Shown here piece by piece: positions 36,595 to 47,853 of a stretch of DNA of 64,000 nt. A model generated the notes under the pieces. The model made no database searches and was not told the origin of the DNA. It saw nothing but the letters and a program-made list of their open reading frames with translations. The stretch lies in contig NZ_JAXCIL010000001.1 in assembly GCF_034387475.1 (NCBI RefSeq), forward strand, positions 1,674,001 through 1,738,000, given 5' to 3'. Made by a program: the position numbers and the translations under genes. Every line of letters begins with the position of its first letter. Positions within the stretch are counted from its first letter, which is position 1. This DNA is from Pseudomonas sp. Teo4 (GTDB taxonomy: Bacteria > Pseudomonadota > Gammaproteobacteria > Pseudomonadales > Pseudomonadaceae).

Positions 36595-36615
36595 TTGGGC
36601 CGCTTTGCGGCCCAA
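36595..36615 (-). terminator. Terminator of the tpa operon
   Basis: TTGGGCCGC (36595-36603), loop TTT, and GCGGCCCAA (36607-36615) form a perfect 9-bp stem. On the minus strand it is followed by AATCTCTTTTT, so it terminates tpa; on the plus strand no T-tract follows. Confidence 0.8.
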
Positions 36616-36626
36616 TGACACCGAGC

Positions 36627-37997
36627 TCAGGCGCTCTTGCCCACTTGCTCCAGCGCTGTATCCAGCGTGGCAAGCATTTCATCTGCCTCGGCTTTACCCA
36701 GGGTCAATGCCGGGCTCAGGCACAGAGTGTTGTTGAAGTTGGCAAACGAGCGGTTGGTGCGGCTGATGATCAGCCCCCGGGCCATGCACGCCGCGGCAAC
36801 CTGCATGGCGACTTTCTCGTTGACCGGCTCGCGGGTCTCGCGGTCGGCGACCAGTTCCAGTCCCAGGAACAGCCCCTTGCCACGCACATCGCCAATCAGC
36901 GGGTGCTTTTCTTTCAGCGCCAACAAGCCGGCCATGAGGTATTCGCCCATGTGTGCGGCGTTCTCCAGCAGGCCTTCCTGTTCGATGATGCGCAGGTTCT
37001 CCAGTGCCGCCGCCGGCCCTGCGGTGCAGCCACCGAAGGTGCTGATATCGCGGAAGTAGGCCGCACGGTCATCGCTTTCACCCCGGAACAGCTCGAACAC
37101 CGCCTCGGTGGTGACGGTGCAGGAGATGGCGGCGTAGCCCGAGGCGACGCCTTTGGCCATGGTCACGATATCCGGTTGGATACCGTAATGCTGGTAGGCA
37201 AACCAGGTGCCGGTGCGGCCCAGGCCGCAGACCACTTCGTCGATGTGCAGGAGGATGTCGTACTTGCGGCACAGTGCCTGTACCGCCTGGAAGTAACCGG
37301 CAGGGGGCGGAATTACACCGCCGCCTGCGGTGATTGGCTCCAGCACCAGGGCGCCGATAGTCTCGGGGCCTTCGCGCAGGATCACGGTTTCAATGGCCTG
37401 GGCAGCCAGTTCGCCGTAGTTGTCCACCTCGCCAAACTGGCTGCGGTATTCGCAGCAGTGGGGCACTTCGACGAAGCCTGGGGTGAACGGGCCGTACTGC
37501 ATGCGCCGCTCTTCCTGGCCAGTGGAGCTGAGGCAAGTGATGGTGGTGCCGTGGTAGTCGCGCTCGCGGTAGAGGATCTTGGTCTTCTGCCCGCCATATT
37601 TGCGGTGGGCGATCTGGCGCACCATTTTGTAGGCTTTTTCGTTGGCTTCGGAGCCGGAGTTGGAGAAGTAAACGCGGCTCATGCCCGGCATCTTGGCGAT
37701 CAGGGCTTCGGCGAAACGCGCTGCCACTGGCGTGCCGGCGGTGCCGGCGAAGTAGTTGAGCTGTACCAGTTGGTCGCGCACCGCATCGGCGATGGCCTGC
37801 CGACCATAGCCGACATTCACGCACCAGACGCCACCGGACGTGGCATCGAGGTAGCGGCGGCCTTGGGCATCCCATACGTGCAGGCCTTCACCGCGCACCA
37901 TCATCGGTGGCGCGGCAGTGTCGAAGTTCTGGTGCTGGGTAAGGTGGTGCCAGACATGCTGGCGGTCGAGTTCCTGCAGGGAGGCGAATTCGGTCAT
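36627..37997 (-). CDS. tpa: Tpa: taurine-pyruvate aminotransferase (class III)
   Basis: A 456-residue PLP enzyme. Asp253 in LLHIDEVVCGLGRTG holds the PLP ring nitrogen, and Lys282 in TMAKGVASGYA forms the Schiff base. The stretches QHVWHHLTQHQNFDT, GGVWCVNVGYGR, PGMSRVYFSNSGSEANEKA and RERDYHGTTIT, with MQYGPFTPGFVEVPHC, match bacterial taurine:pyruvate aminotransferases. It would convert taurine and pyruvate to sulfoacetaldehyde and alanine. The isfD, isfE and tauR genes lie upstream on the same strand, and TauABC is nearby, which supports this. Other omega-amino acids are possible side substrates. Confidence 0.85.
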   Translation of the reverse strand: MTEFASLQELDRQHVWHHLTQHQNFDTAAPPMMVRGEGLHVWDAQGRRYLDATSGGVWCVNVGYGRQAIADAVRDQLVQLNYFAGTAGTPVAARFAEALIAKMPGMSRVYFSNSGSEANEKAYKMVRQIAHRKYGGQKTKILYRERDYHGTTITCLSSTGQEERRMQYGPFTPGFVEVPHCCEYRSQFGEVDNYGELAAQAIETVILREGPETIGALVLEPITAGGGVIPPPAGYFQAVQALCRKYDILLHIDEVVCGLGRTGTWFAYQHYGIQPDIVTMAKGVASGYAAISCTVTTEAVFELFRGESDDRAAYFRDISTFGGCTAGPAAALENLRIIEQEGLLENAAHMGEYLMAGLLALKEKHPLIGDVRGKGLFLGLELVADRETREPVNEKVAMQVAAACMARGLIISRTNRSFANFNNTLCLSPALTLGKAEADEMLATLDTALEQVGKSA

Positions 37998-38031
37998 TGA
38001 CGGGCTTCCTTGGTGGGGTAGGTGGGGCTAT

Positions 38032-39562
<1,531 letters not shown>

Positions 39563-39615
39563 GGGCGACTCCAGTGGGCGGTTGCCGCCACTCTAGTCGT
39601 GCGCCCGAAACGTCC

Positions 39616-39647
39616 CTAGGTCCAGATCGCCTTGGTCATGGTGCCAG
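39616..39647 (-). promoter_or_regulatory. TauR-type direct-repeat operator before isfE
   Basis: On the minus strand CTGGCACCAT begins at 39647 and CTGGACCTAG at 39625, 22 bp apart. The second matches the CTGGACYTAA box I recall for TauR of Rhodobacter capsulatus. TAGAGT, a possible -10, lies 30 bases after the second repeat, the same offset as at tauA. The upstream copy overlaps the last codons of tauR, where base choice is also protein-constrained. Confidence 0.65.
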
Positions 39648-41132
39648 TTGCAAGCGGCGCATTTCCTCCCAGGCCGCACCCAGGGCGGCGATTCCCGGCT
39701 CGATCTGCGCCTCGTTGATGGCGCCGTAGCCGAGGCGGAAGAAGCGCGTTGGCGGTTGCGGGCCGAGGAAGTGGATGTCGCCCGGTTCGATCAGCACACC
39801 ACGTTTGGCCGCCAGCCGCTGCAGTTGCCAGGCGTTGAAATCGGCAGGGCCTTCGACCCACAGCGCCGAACCGCCGGCCAGGCCGCTGGTCTGGCAGTCC
39901 GGCAAGTGTTCGGCCAGCGCACGACTGATGCGTTTCCACTTGCGCGACAGGCTCTCGCGCAGGCGGGCCAGGTGCGCGTCGTAATGCCCCATGGCCAGAA
40001 ACAGCGCCAGCATGCGCTGGTTGTTGGCCGGCGGGTGGCGGTACTGGTAGCGGCGCAGCGCACGCAGTTCGTGAATCAGCTCGGGGGCGGCGACGATGAA
40101 GCCAAGACGGATTCCGGGCAGCAGGCCCTTGGTCAGGCTACCCAGATAGATGACGCGACCGCTGTCATCGAAGCTCTTTAGTGCCGGGTGATTGCCGCCG
40201 AGGTGATTGTGCTCGCTGTCATAGTCGTCTTCGATGACCAGCAGGTCCTGCTGACGCGCCTGCTCCAGCAGGGCCATGCGCCGATACACGGGCATGGTCA
40301 CGCCGGTGGGCGACTGATGGCTGGGGGTGCAGAAGATCATCTCGCAGCCTTGCAATTGCTCGTCCACCACCAGCCCCTGACGGTCGATACGCAGCGGGCG
40401 AAGCGTGCAGCCGGCCAGTTGCAGGATGTTGCGGGCATCGACATAGCCTGGGTCCTCAAGCCCGACCACTTGCCCTGGCCGCCCCAGCAAGCAGCTGAGC
40501 ATGTACAGCGAGCTTTGCGTTCCGACAGTGATGAGAATTTCCCCTTCGCTGGCCTTGATGCCCCGTCGGGGCAGTACGCGCTGGAGGATCTGCTCCACCA
40601 GCAGGGGGTCGTCCATCATCACCTGGTCGTCGACCCAACTGCGCATGTGTGCGCCGCTGGCTGCAATTCGCCCGCAGTCGCGCCAGCGGGAGGCGGTTTG
40701 TTCGTCGTGCTCGACCTGGCCGTAGATGAAGGGGTAGCGGTAGTCACGCCAGTTACGTGGTTTGACAATCGCCTTGAGCGCGGAAGGTTGCTGTTGCAGC
40801 CGAGTTGCCCAGTCTGGTGCGTGTTCCGGGCGTTCGACATGCCCGTGTGCGCGCGAAGAAAGGCTGACATTGAGCTGCTGACGGAGGAATTTTTCGTTGA
40901 TGAAATAGCCGCGGCGGTCGGACGGGATCAGGAAGCTGTCCTGCACCAGATTGTCGTAGACCAACACCACGGTGTTGCGCGACACCTTCAACAGCTTGCT
41001 CAGCGCGCGGGAGGAGGGGAGTGCATCACCGGGCGGCAAGGCACCGTCGAGGATCGCTTGCAGCAGGTTTTCCCGAAGTTGCTCCTGCAGGCTTCGGCCA
41101 CTGACGAAAGGGCGGAAATAGCGTTCCAGCAT
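39636..41132 (-). CDS. tauR: TauR: MocR-type activator of taurine genes
   Basis: A 498-residue MocR regulator. The winged helix (ALSKLLKVSRNTVVLVYDNL) precedes an aminotransferase-like effector domain with the standard EDDYDSE set at 301-307, Lys335 in GSLTKGLLPGIRLGF and the carboxylate Arg in FFRLGYGAI. TauR relatives bind PLP and taurine and activate tpa. Position upstream of isfE-isfD-tpa and divergent from tauABC, and the CTGG direct repeats at both promoters, support this. The start ATG at 41132 faces the tauA promoter across 196 bp. Confidence 0.85.
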   Translation of the reverse strand: MLERYFRPFVSGRSLQEQLRENLLQAILDGALPPGDALPSSRALSKLLKVSRNTVVLVYDNLVQDSFLIPSDRRGYFINEKFLRQQLNVSLSSRAHGHVERPEHAPDWATRLQQQPSALKAIVKPRNWRDYRYPFIYGQVEHDEQTASRWRDCGRIAASGAHMRSWVDDQVMMDDPLLVEQILQRVLPRRGIKASEGEILITVGTQSSLYMLSCLLGRPGQVVGLEDPGYVDARNILQLAGCTLRPLRIDRQGLVVDEQLQGCEMIFCTPSHQSPTGVTMPVYRRMALLEQARQQDLLVIEDDYDSEHNHLGGNHPALKSFDDSGRVIYLGSLTKGLLPGIRLGFIVAAPELIHELRALRRYQYRHPPANNQRMLALFLAMGHYDAHLARLRESLSRKWKRISRALAEHLPDCQTSGLAGGSALWVEGPADFNAWQLQRLAAKRGVLIEPGDIHFLGPQPPTRFFRLGYGAINEAQIEPGIAALGAAWEEMRRLQLAP

Positions 41133-41232
41133 AGGGCAGGGTCCATGGTCGTTGCACTAATGGGGAGCGGCGGCGAACACCAGAAAAGCTTCCGTCACCA
41201 TGGCGGTGCGCACGCGCGCTGCCATGGCGGAA

Positions 41233-41290
41233 CTGGCTCTACGCTTCCCGCTGTCTGGATCTAAAGCAAGGTCCGGGCCGGCACTAAGAT
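41233..41290 (+). promoter_or_regulatory. TauR-type operator and promoter of tauABC
   Basis: CTGGCTCTAC (41233-41242) and CTGGATCTAA (41255-41264) are direct repeats 22 bp apart. TAAGAT (41285-41290) lies 30 bases after the start of the second repeat and would serve as -10, so the activator would overlap the -35 region. The layout equals that at isfE. Confidence 0.7.
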
Positions 41291-41328
41291 CGCATGGCAC
41301 CTCACTGCACCTTTCTGGAGAAACCGCC

Positions 41329-42333
41329 ATGCTGAAGAACCTGCACCGTTTGTTGTTGGCGCCTGCCGTGGTCTTGTCATTGGGGCTGTCCGCCGCAGCC
41401 CACGCGGAAACCGTCACCATCGGCATACAGAGCATGTATGCCCCATGGAAGAACGCGATTGCCGAGCAGGCATTCGAGAAGGCCACCGGCTGGGATATCC
41501 AGTGGCGCAATTTCGACAGCGGCGGTGATGTGATGATGGCCATGGCGTCTGGCGACGTGCAGATCGGGGTGGCCGGCAGCAGCCCGATTGCCTCGGCGGT
41601 CAGCCGTGGCGTTGGCATCGAGGTGTTCTGGGTGCTCGACAACATCGCCAACGCCGAAGCGCTGGTGGTGCGCAACGGCAGCGGCATCAACGCGCCGCAG
41701 GACCTGGCCGGCAAGACGCTGGCGGTTCCCTTCGTTTCCACCACCCACTTCCATACGCTGTTTGCCCTGGAGCAGTTCGGCCTGGTCGGCAAGGTCAAGG
41801 TCATCAACCTGCAACCTTCAGACATTCCCGCCGCCTGGGAACGTGGCGACATCGACGCAGCGTTCATCTGGGACCCGGCGCTAGGCAAGCTCAAGCAAAG
41901 CGGCAAGGTGCTGATCAGTTCCGGCACCCTCAGCAGCTGGGGCAAGGCGACCTTCGAAGCACTGGTGGCAGACAAGAACTTTGCCGCCAAACATGCCGAC
42001 GGCATGGCCGCGTTTACCAAAGTACTGCAAAGCAGCACTGCCGATTACGTGAAAGCCCCTGAAACCTGGGATGCAGCCTCGCCGAAGGTTGCCAACGTCG
42101 CACGCATTTCCGGCGGCAAGCCCGAAGAAGTGCCGTCGGTGCTCGCGCTTTACGAGTTTCCGCTAGCCGCCGACCAGGCCAGCCCCACGTGGCTTGGCGG
42201 CGGCAAGGATGGCGGTGCGGCCAAGGCCTTGGCGGCCACCGCCGAATTCCTCAAGGCACAAAAGAAAGTCCCGGCAGTGCTGCCTGACTACAGCGTTGCC
42301 ATCAATGCAAGCTTCGTCGACGCGGCGAAGTGA
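41329..42333 (+). CDS. tauA: TauA-like taurine-binding periplasmic protein
   Basis: A 334-residue solute-binding protein. The signal peptide MLKNLHRLLLAPAVVLSLGL ends in AAHAETVTIG. The SsuA/TauA-type core shows WRNFDSGGDVMMAMASGDVQIGVAGSSP and ALEQFGLVGKVKVINLQPSDIPAAWERGDIDAAFIWDPALGKL, the region that cradles taurine's sulfonate. GGAG lies 8 bases before the ATG. The ATPase and permease follow, with a hairpin in the 54-bp gap. Confidence 0.9.
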   Translation: MLKNLHRLLLAPAVVLSLGLSAAAHAETVTIGIQSMYAPWKNAIAEQAFEKATGWDIQWRNFDSGGDVMMAMASGDVQIGVAGSSPIASAVSRGVGIEVFWVLDNIANAEALVVRNGSGINAPQDLAGKTLAVPFVSTTHFHTLFALEQFGLVGKVKVINLQPSDIPAAWERGDIDAAFIWDPALGKLKQSGKVLISSGTLSSWGKATFEALVADKNFAAKHADGMAAFTKVLQSSTADYVKAPETWDAASPKVANVARISGGKPEEVPSVLALYEFPLAADQASPTWLGGGKDGGAAKALAATAEFLKAQKKVPAVLPDYSVAINASFVDAAK

Positions 42334-42340
42334 TAGTCGA

Positions 42341-42364
42341 GGCTGCCTTCACGCGAGGGCAGCC
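42341..42364 (+). other. Hairpin between tauA and tauB
   Basis: GGCTGCC (42341-42347) and GGCAGCC (42358-42364) form a 7-bp stem with a 10-base loop right after tauA. Without a T-run it is more likely an mRNA 3'-end protector that raises the amount of binding protein relative to TauBC. Confidence 0.5.
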
Positions 42365-42387
42365 TTCACTTTCCAAGGGGAATCCTG

Positions 42388-43227
42388 ATGAGCCATAACC
42401 TGAAAATTCATGATGTGTCCGTGGTCTACCCAAGCCAGCAGGGCGGCCAACCGGTTACAGCGTTGTCCGGCGTCAACCTGACTATCGAACGCGGCGATTT
42501 CGTCATGGCCCTGGGGGCTTCCGGTTGCGGCAAGACCACCTTGTTGAACCTGATGGCGGGGTTCATCCGTCCGAGCAGCGGTGTCCTGACCTTGGGCGAG
42601 TATCACGGCCAGGTACCTCAGCAGATCGAGCCTGGCGCTCAGTTGCGCGACCAGATTACCGGGCCCGGCGCCGAGCGAGGTGTCGTATTCCAAAAGCACG
42701 CCCTGATGCCCTGGCTCAACGTGATCGACAACGTTGCTCTGGGCCTGAAGTTTCGTGGCGTTGGCCAGCGGGAGCGGGAGGAGAGGGCGATGCACTTTCT
42801 GCAGCTGACCGGCCTGGCGGATTTTCGCAACCATGCCATCTATCAACTGTCGGGCGGTATGCAACAGCGTGTTGGTATCGCCCGGGCGCTGACCAACGAC
42901 CCGCACATGCTGCTGCTCGACGAGCCGCTCGGCGCGCTGGATGCTCTGACGCGCGAACGTCTGCAGGAGCTGCTGCTGGATATCTGGCAGAGCACCGGCA
43001 AGATGATGTTCTTCATTACGCATGACGTTGAGGAAGCGCTGTTCCTGGGCACGCGCCTGATCATCATGTCGCCACGCCCTGGGCGGATCACCCATGAATT
43101 CAAGCTGGACTTCGGCCGACGTTTCCTGGAATGCCGTGATGCGCGACAGGTTAAATCCATGCCTGATTTCATCGCACTGCGTGAGCAGGTGCTGGGCATC
43201 ATCCACGGCGAAGAGGAAGCGGCATGA
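42388..43227 (+). CDS. tauB: TauB-like ABC transporter ATPase
   Basis: A 279-residue ATPase. Walker A is [12 protein letters not shown], the signature [14 protein letters not shown], Walker [13 protein letters not shown], and the switch His in [12 protein letters not shown]. An ~18-residue insert between Walker A and the Q-loop ([18 protein letters not shown]) is typical of the TauB branch. Its stop overlaps tauC by four bases (ATGA). Confidence 0.92.
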   Translation: MSHNLKIHDVSVVYPSQQGGQPVTALSGVNLTIERGDFVMALGASGCGKTTLLNLMAGFIRPSSGVLTLGEYHGQVPQQIEPGAQLRDQITGPGAERGVVFQKHALMPWLNVIDNVALGLKFRGVGQREREERAMHFLQLTGLADFRNHAIYQLSGGMQQRVGIARALTNDPHMLLLDEPLGALDALTRERLQELLLDIWQSTGKMMFFITHDVEEALFLGTRLIIMSPRPGRITHEFKLDFGRRFLECRDARQVKSMPDFIALREQVLGIIHGEEEAA

Positions 43228-44093
43228 GCCAGTTCAACATGAATCAGCACAAGGCCGTTCAACGCACCTTGCAAGCGTTGCGGCGCGGACAATCGGCCAA
43301 ACCGGGCGAACAGTATGGCGCGCCGGGCAATGGTTCGAGCCTCGCGCTCAGTTGCCTGACGGTGGCGGCGTTCATCGCACTGTGGTTTGCCGCCACCAAC
43401 CTGGGTTGGGTCAAGCCGTTGTTCTTGCCGAGCCCACAAGCAGTATGGGACCAGCTGGTCGCAGTGTCGCAGGACGGCTTTGCCGACGCGTCGCTGGCGA
43501 CCCATATCGGCTGGAGTGCGCTCAGGGTATTCAGCGCTTTCGCGCTGGCAGTGGTAACGGCGATTCCGCTGGGTATCCTGATGGGGGTTAATCGGGTAGC
43601 GCGGGGTATCTTCGACCCGTTGGTGGAGTTCTACCGGCCGCTGCCGCCGCTGGCGTATCTGCCACTGGTGGTGATATGGATGGGCATTGGCGAAGGTTCA
43701 AAGGTGCTGCTGATCTACCTGGCGATGTTTGCACCGTTGGCGCTCAGTGCCAGAGCAGGGGTACGCTCGGTGGCCATCGAACAGATCCATGCCGCGTATT
43801 CGATGGGAGCCAGCCGGGGCCAGGTGTTGCGGCATGTGATCATGCCAGCGGCGCTACCCGAGATGCTCACCGGCATGCGCATCGCAATTGGTTTCGGTTG
43901 GACGACCCTGGTGGCCGCTGAAATGGTTGCGGCCACGGCGGGGCTGGGGTTCATGGTGCTCAGCGCGTCCAAGTTCATGGTCACAGAGGTGGTGATCATG
44001 GGTATTCTGGTGATTGGCTTGATGGCGTTGCTGTTCGACTTTGGCATGCGCTGGCTGGAGCGCAGACTAGTGCCTTGGAAAGGCCGGGTGTGA
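43224..44093 (+). CDS. tauC: TauC-like ABC transporter permease
   Basis: A 289-residue permease with about six helices. The EAA loop that docks with TauB is visible ([20 protein letters not shown] then [12 protein letters not shown]), and the N-terminus is cytosolic and basic. It is typical of the sulfonate/taurine/nitrate permease family. It is coupled to tauB through the ATGA overlap. The operon ends here, with AT-rich DNA after the stop. Confidence 0.92.
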   Translation: MSQFNMNQHKAVQRTLQALRRGQSAKPGEQYGAPGNGSSLALSCLTVAAFIALWFAATNLGWVKPLFLPSPQAVWDQLVAVSQDGFADASLATHIGWSALRVFSAFALAVVTAIPLGILMGVNRVARGIFDPLVEFYRPLPPLAYLPLVVIWMGIGEGSKVLLIYLAMFAPLALSARAGVRSVAIEQIHAAYSMGASRGQVLRHVIMPAALPEMLTGMRIAIGFGWTTLVAAEMVAATAGLGFMVLSASKFMVTEVVIMGILVIGLMALLFDFGMRWLERRLVPWKGRV

Positions 44094-44935
44094 GGCGGTG
44101 AGGGCGCCTGAGTACCGCACCATAATATAACTAAACTAAATGAATATTTAGCATAGTTATGCGTAAATCGCATATTGTGCAAGGGGAAGGTGACGAGCTG
44201 ACCGTGCCATCAGACCAGCGCATTCCTTGCCTTTTACGCTGTGCTCCAGAACCTCAAAGCCATGGTACTGCAACTATGTGTAGTGCCATGGCCAGTCCAG
44301 GCTGGCATGGTACAGGGGTTTGGCTCTGGCATGGGCCGCTGGTGAAAATCATTACTGCTCCAAGTGGTGCATGTCTTCGGAACGAAGCAAACACTCAACG
44401 CGGGTCGTCGGGTTTTAGAGGGAAAAGCTACGCCAGGCCAGCATGCCTGCGAACGCTTGATCAAGGGCTACCGTACCGATGCCTGCCCAAACTCATTGTG
44501 GCTTTCCTTGACGTGTGCTTTGCACGAGGCAATCGTTCGTGCAAGCGCGTCCACGCAACGGGCTTGTCAGTAGCACAACCCAAATCAAGTGCATGCGAAT
44601 TGGGTTGTAGCCGCGCATGGAATTGTTCAAACGAACTACGTTCGATGTGCCGTGTAGCTGAGCACGGGTCGAAAGGTTGGCGTCGTACAACGAGATGGTC
44701 TGATCCGCTGACAGGTGATCAAACATTCTTCGATGCCATTGCATGTGAAATAGACGCAGCGCCTAACATTGACTGACCCGGGTTCAGTATGAGGTGGTTT
44801 CTGGAGCTCCTGTCTGCAAATCCATCCATGCACGGCTCCGCTAGCTCCATACGAAACTACGCATAATGCATATTATGTTAAATGACGTATTATCAGAGAC
44901 GGCGCTTCCCGCCATCCGCTCCACTAAAACCGTCA
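44094..44935. other. 842-bp gene-free region, AT-rich at both ends
   Basis: I see no recognisable protein in any frame. The open frames here have unusual Cys/Arg/Ser-rich translations and match nothing I know. The ends are AT-rich and partly complementary: ATTTAGCATA (44146-44155) with TTATGCGTA (44157-44165) on the left, and TACGCATAA (44858-44866) with TATGTTAAAT (44874-44883) on the right. This may be a decayed insertion or an island boundary. Confidence 0.4.
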
Positions 44936-45862
44936 TCAGCCAATAAGCTCCTCGGCAATCTGCACCAATTGCCCTCCAACCCTATCCTTCAAAACCTCGA
45001 TGAACCGAGTGATCTTCGCATCGACAAACTGTCGCGATGTGTACACCGCATACACGTTGCGCTCCTGGGTAAAGTAATCGGGCAACACGCGCACCAGTTT
45101 TCCCGACCGCAAATCATCGATGGCTGCGAACCCCGCCAACAAGCCAACACCCGATCCACCCCTGACGGCGACAGCCATGGCCTCCATGTCATTCACGCTG
45201 AAACTCGGCCCGCTTGGGATGAACGTTGCATCGCCTAGTCGACTCTTGAGCTGCCATTCGTCCCGCGCGTAATCCACGGTACTCAGCAAAAGACAGTGAT
45301 GATCCACAAGGTCTGCAGGTGTCTCGGGCGCTCCATGGCTGGCGAGGTAATCTGGCGATGCGACCAACACGCAGTGACTGACTCCGATTTTCTGGCTGAC
45401 GTAACTGGAGTCCGGCAACACCCTGGCGATCTGGATCGAGACGTCCAGTTGGTCTTCCAGCAGGTTTGGCATGCGCTGGGACAGCATCAAATCAACGGTC
45501 ACCTCGCCAAATGCCTTGCGGTACTCCAGCGCCGCTGCAGTCACAAGGTGTCGGGCGAGCCCCGGCACACAATGTACGCGTAGCGTTCCGCGCGGTTGGA
45601 GCAATGCGCTGCTCGCTTCGGCCTCGGCATTTTCCAGCTCGGCCAGGATGGCCGTGCAGCGTTCATAGAAACGCTTGCCCGCATCGGTGACCGACAAACG
45701 CCGGGTGGAGCGCTGTAGCAGGCGCGTATCGAGCATCTGCTCCAGCGCCGACACTGCTCGCGACACATTCCCGACCGTGGAGTCGAGGTGGTTGGCCACC
45801 GCCGTGAAACTGCCCATCTCAACCACCTTCACGAACACCGACATATTAGAAAACTTGTCCAT
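44936..45862 (-). CDS. LysR-family regulator
   Basis: A 308-residue LysR protein starting MDKFSNMSVFVKVVEMGSFT. The helix-turn-helix reads AVANHLDSTVGNVSRAVSALEQMLDTRLL, and the effector domain follows (CVPGLARHLVTAAALEY; VHCVLVASPDYLASHG). The CrgA/DsdC-like ...QRSTRRLSVTDAGKRFYERC segment is kept. GAGG precedes the ATG at 45862; a longer open frame to 46015 is not coding. It is divergent from the aldehyde dehydrogenase gene and probably regulates it. Confidence 0.9.
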   Translation of the reverse strand: MDKFSNMSVFVKVVEMGSFTAVANHLDSTVGNVSRAVSALEQMLDTRLLQRSTRRLSVTDAGKRFYERCTAILAELENAEAEASSALLQPRGTLRVHCVPGLARHLVTAAALEYRKAFGEVTVDLMLSQRMPNLLEDQLDVSIQIARVLPDSSYVSQKIGVSHCVLVASPDYLASHGAPETPADLVDHHCLLLSTVDYARDEWQLKSRLGDATFIPSGPSFSVNDMEAMAVAVRGGSGVGLLAGFAAIDDLRSGKLVRVLPDYFTQERNVYAVYTSRQFVDAKITRFIEVLKDRVGGQLVQIAEELIG

Positions 45863-46050
45863 CGCCCTCTTCCCAGGTGTCGGCTCATTCACCCGCCACT
45901 GTGTGCAAATGGCTGCTCTTTGGGAAGCGATTTTACCTCTGGCCACAACAATCATTCCCTCATGCTGGGCTAAATCCACACAGGCGACCTCCATAGACTG
46001 GATTGCACGGGCCAAAACCCAAGCCCAGTGCAGCCCAACCAGAGACTCCT

Positions 46051-47502
46051 ATGAAGGCCAAAGCCATGAACACTCCCTATGACGCGCTTTATCTCTTTAT
46101 CGGTGGCGAATGGATCGACGCCGAAGGCCGCAATACTGCGACCGTGACCAACCCGGCAACCGAAGAAATCATTGGCCTGGTTCCGCTGGCCACAGCTGCG
46201 GAGCTGGACCTGGCACTCGATACGGCGCAACAGGGCTTCGAGCGTTGGCGCAACACGGTTCCAGCAGAGCGTGCGCGAATCTTGAAACGCGCTGCCGATC
46301 TCATCCTGGCGCGTGCCCCGCACATTGCCGCCCAGATGACGATTGAGGAAGGAAAGCCGATTGGCGAGGCCATGGACGAGGTTACCCGGGCGGCGGAATA
46401 TTTCGAGTGGTTCGCCGAAAGCGCCCGGCGCATCGATGGCCGTGTGGTACCAGCCAACCGCCCCGGTGTGCTGCAACTGGTCAAGCGCCAGCCTGTAGGC
46501 CCCGTGGCTGCTTTCACCCCCTGGAATTTCCCGGCAATTACGCCGGCGCGCAAATTGTCTGCCGCGCTTGCCGCCGGTTGCAGTGTCATTCTCAAACCTG
46601 GTGAGGAAAGCCCCTCCACTGCCCTTGCCCTTGCTCGTGCCTTGGATGATGCTGGGCTGCCGAAAGGTGTGCTGCAGGTCGTGTTTGGCGTGCCTGATGA
46701 GGTCTCAAGTCAGTTGATCGCTTCGCCGATTATTCGCAAGGTCACCTTCACAGGCTCCGTGCCGATTGGCCGTCTGTTGTCCAGCCGTGCAGCCGAAGGC
46801 GTGAAGCCGATCACGCTCGAGCTGGGTGGCCATGGCCCAGTGCTGGTGTTCGACGATGCCGACGTGGAACGGGCCGCTGTGGAAGGTGTGGCCAACCGGT
46901 TCCGCGGTACCGGCCAGGTCTGTATTTCTTCAACCCGTTTCCTGGTTCAGCGTGGCGTCTACCCGCAATTCGTCGAACAGTTCGTGGCCGCGACCAAAGC
47001 GCTGAGGGTTGGCAACGGCATGCACCCTCATACGCAAGTCGGGCCACTCGCCAACCTGCGGCAGCTGAACAAGATGGAAGAACTGGTGGCAGATGCTGTC
47101 GCCAAGGGTGCGCAGGTACTGGCCGGCGGTGAGGCCTTGCCAGGGCCGGGTTTCTTCTTCGCGCCGACGGTATTGGCCGACGTGCCGATGGAGGCTCGAA
47201 TCATGCACGAAGAACCGTTCGGCCCTATCGCTATCCTGATGCCGTTCGACGGGCTGGCTGATGGCTTGGCTGAGGCAAATCGCCTGCCCTATGGCCTGTC
47301 GGCCTATGCGTTCACCACCAACGCGCGGACAGCCATCGATGTTGCCGATGGTTTGGAGGCCGGCATGATCGGGATCAATCAATACCGCATCGTCGCCACA
47401 GAGCTTCCCTTCGGCGGCATCAAAGAGAGCGGTCACGGTTCGGAAGGCGGCATCGAAGGTATCGAGCACTACCTTACCAACAAATTCATCAGCCAGGTTT
47501 GA
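46051..47502 (+). CDS. NAD(P)-dependent aldehyde dehydrogenase, SSADH-like
   Basis: A 483-residue aldehyde dehydrogenase. The catalytic Glu is in PITLELGGHGPVLVFDDAD, the Cys in GTGQVCISSTRFLV, and AAFTPWNFPAITPARKLSAALAAGC matches the SSADH/GabD branch. The cofactor region includes TFTGSVPIGRLL. Substrate is unknown. The start at 46051 or 46066 cannot be fixed, as both have modest ribosome sites. The first of three genes, it is followed by a CMD-family protein (12 bp) and a quinone reductase. Confidence 0.88.
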   Translation: MKAKAMNTPYDALYLFIGGEWIDAEGRNTATVTNPATEEIIGLVPLATAAELDLALDTAQQGFERWRNTVPAERARILKRAADLILARAPHIAAQMTIEEGKPIGEAMDEVTRAAEYFEWFAESARRIDGRVVPANRPGVLQLVKRQPVGPVAAFTPWNFPAITPARKLSAALAAGCSVILKPGEESPSTALALARALDDAGLPKGVLQVVFGVPDEVSSQLIASPIIRKVTFTGSVPIGRLLSSRAAEGVKPITLELGGHGPVLVFDDADVERAAVEGVANRFRGTGQVCISSTRFLVQRGVYPQFVEQFVAATKALRVGNGMHPHTQVGPLANLRQLNKMEELVADAVAKGAQVLAGGEALPGPGFFFAPTVLADVPMEARIMHEEPFGPIAILMPFDGLADGLAEANRLPYGLSAYAFTTNARTAIDVADGLEAGMIGINQYRIVATELPFGGIKESGHGSEGGIEGIEHYLTNKFISQV

Positions 47503-47514
47503 GGAACAGCCCCC

Positions 47515-47853
47515 ATGACAGGTCTCAACTTTACAATCCCTCGTGAGGCGGCCAGGGCTTTCACGCCGAAACTCTCGGAATTCATTGACTCGACGCTTTA
47601 CCCGCAAATCTGGGGCGACGCCTCTTTGTCACCACGCGACCGGAGCTTCATCACCGTCGCGGCACTGATTGCTGGTGGTCACTCCGATGAGTTGCCGGCC
47701 CATCTGCGGCGCGCTGTTGCCAACGGCATTACGCGTGAGGAGCTTGCTGGAGCCATTACCCACCTCTCCTTCTATGCAGGATTTCCTGCAGCGATCACTG
47801 CATCTGCGATCGCCCATTCCACGCTCGTCGACTCGGAGCCTTTGAAGCCATGA
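47515..47853 (+). CDS. Carboxymuconolactone decarboxylase (CMD)-family protein
   Basis: A 112-residue all-helical protein. It has SPRDRSFITVAALIAGGHSDELPAHLRRAVANGITREEL, the CMD core with the conserved Asp-Arg and His, and a C-terminal hydrophobic helix. It lacks the Cys-x2-Cys of AhpD, so a peroxidase role is unlikely. It overlaps the next gene by four bases (ATGA), so it is translated with it. Confidence 0.8.
   Translation: MTGLNFTIPREAARAFTPKLSEFIDSTLYPQIWGDASLSPRDRSFITVAALIAGGHSDELPAHLRRAVANGITREELAGAITHLSFYAGFPAAITASAIAHSTLVDSEPLKP

Noticed and set aside
36615..38000. 461-codon plus-strand frame
   Set aside because: Antisense to tpa, whose PLP and substrate motifs are intact.
40188..41264. 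358-codon plus-strand frame
   Set aside because: Antisense to tauR, with composition unlike real proteins.
44159..44776. 205-codon plus-strand frame in the gap
   Set aside because: Cys/Arg/Ser-rich translation without a ribosome site or family similarity. Remnant of a transposase was considered, but no DDE or HTH motif could be read in either strand.
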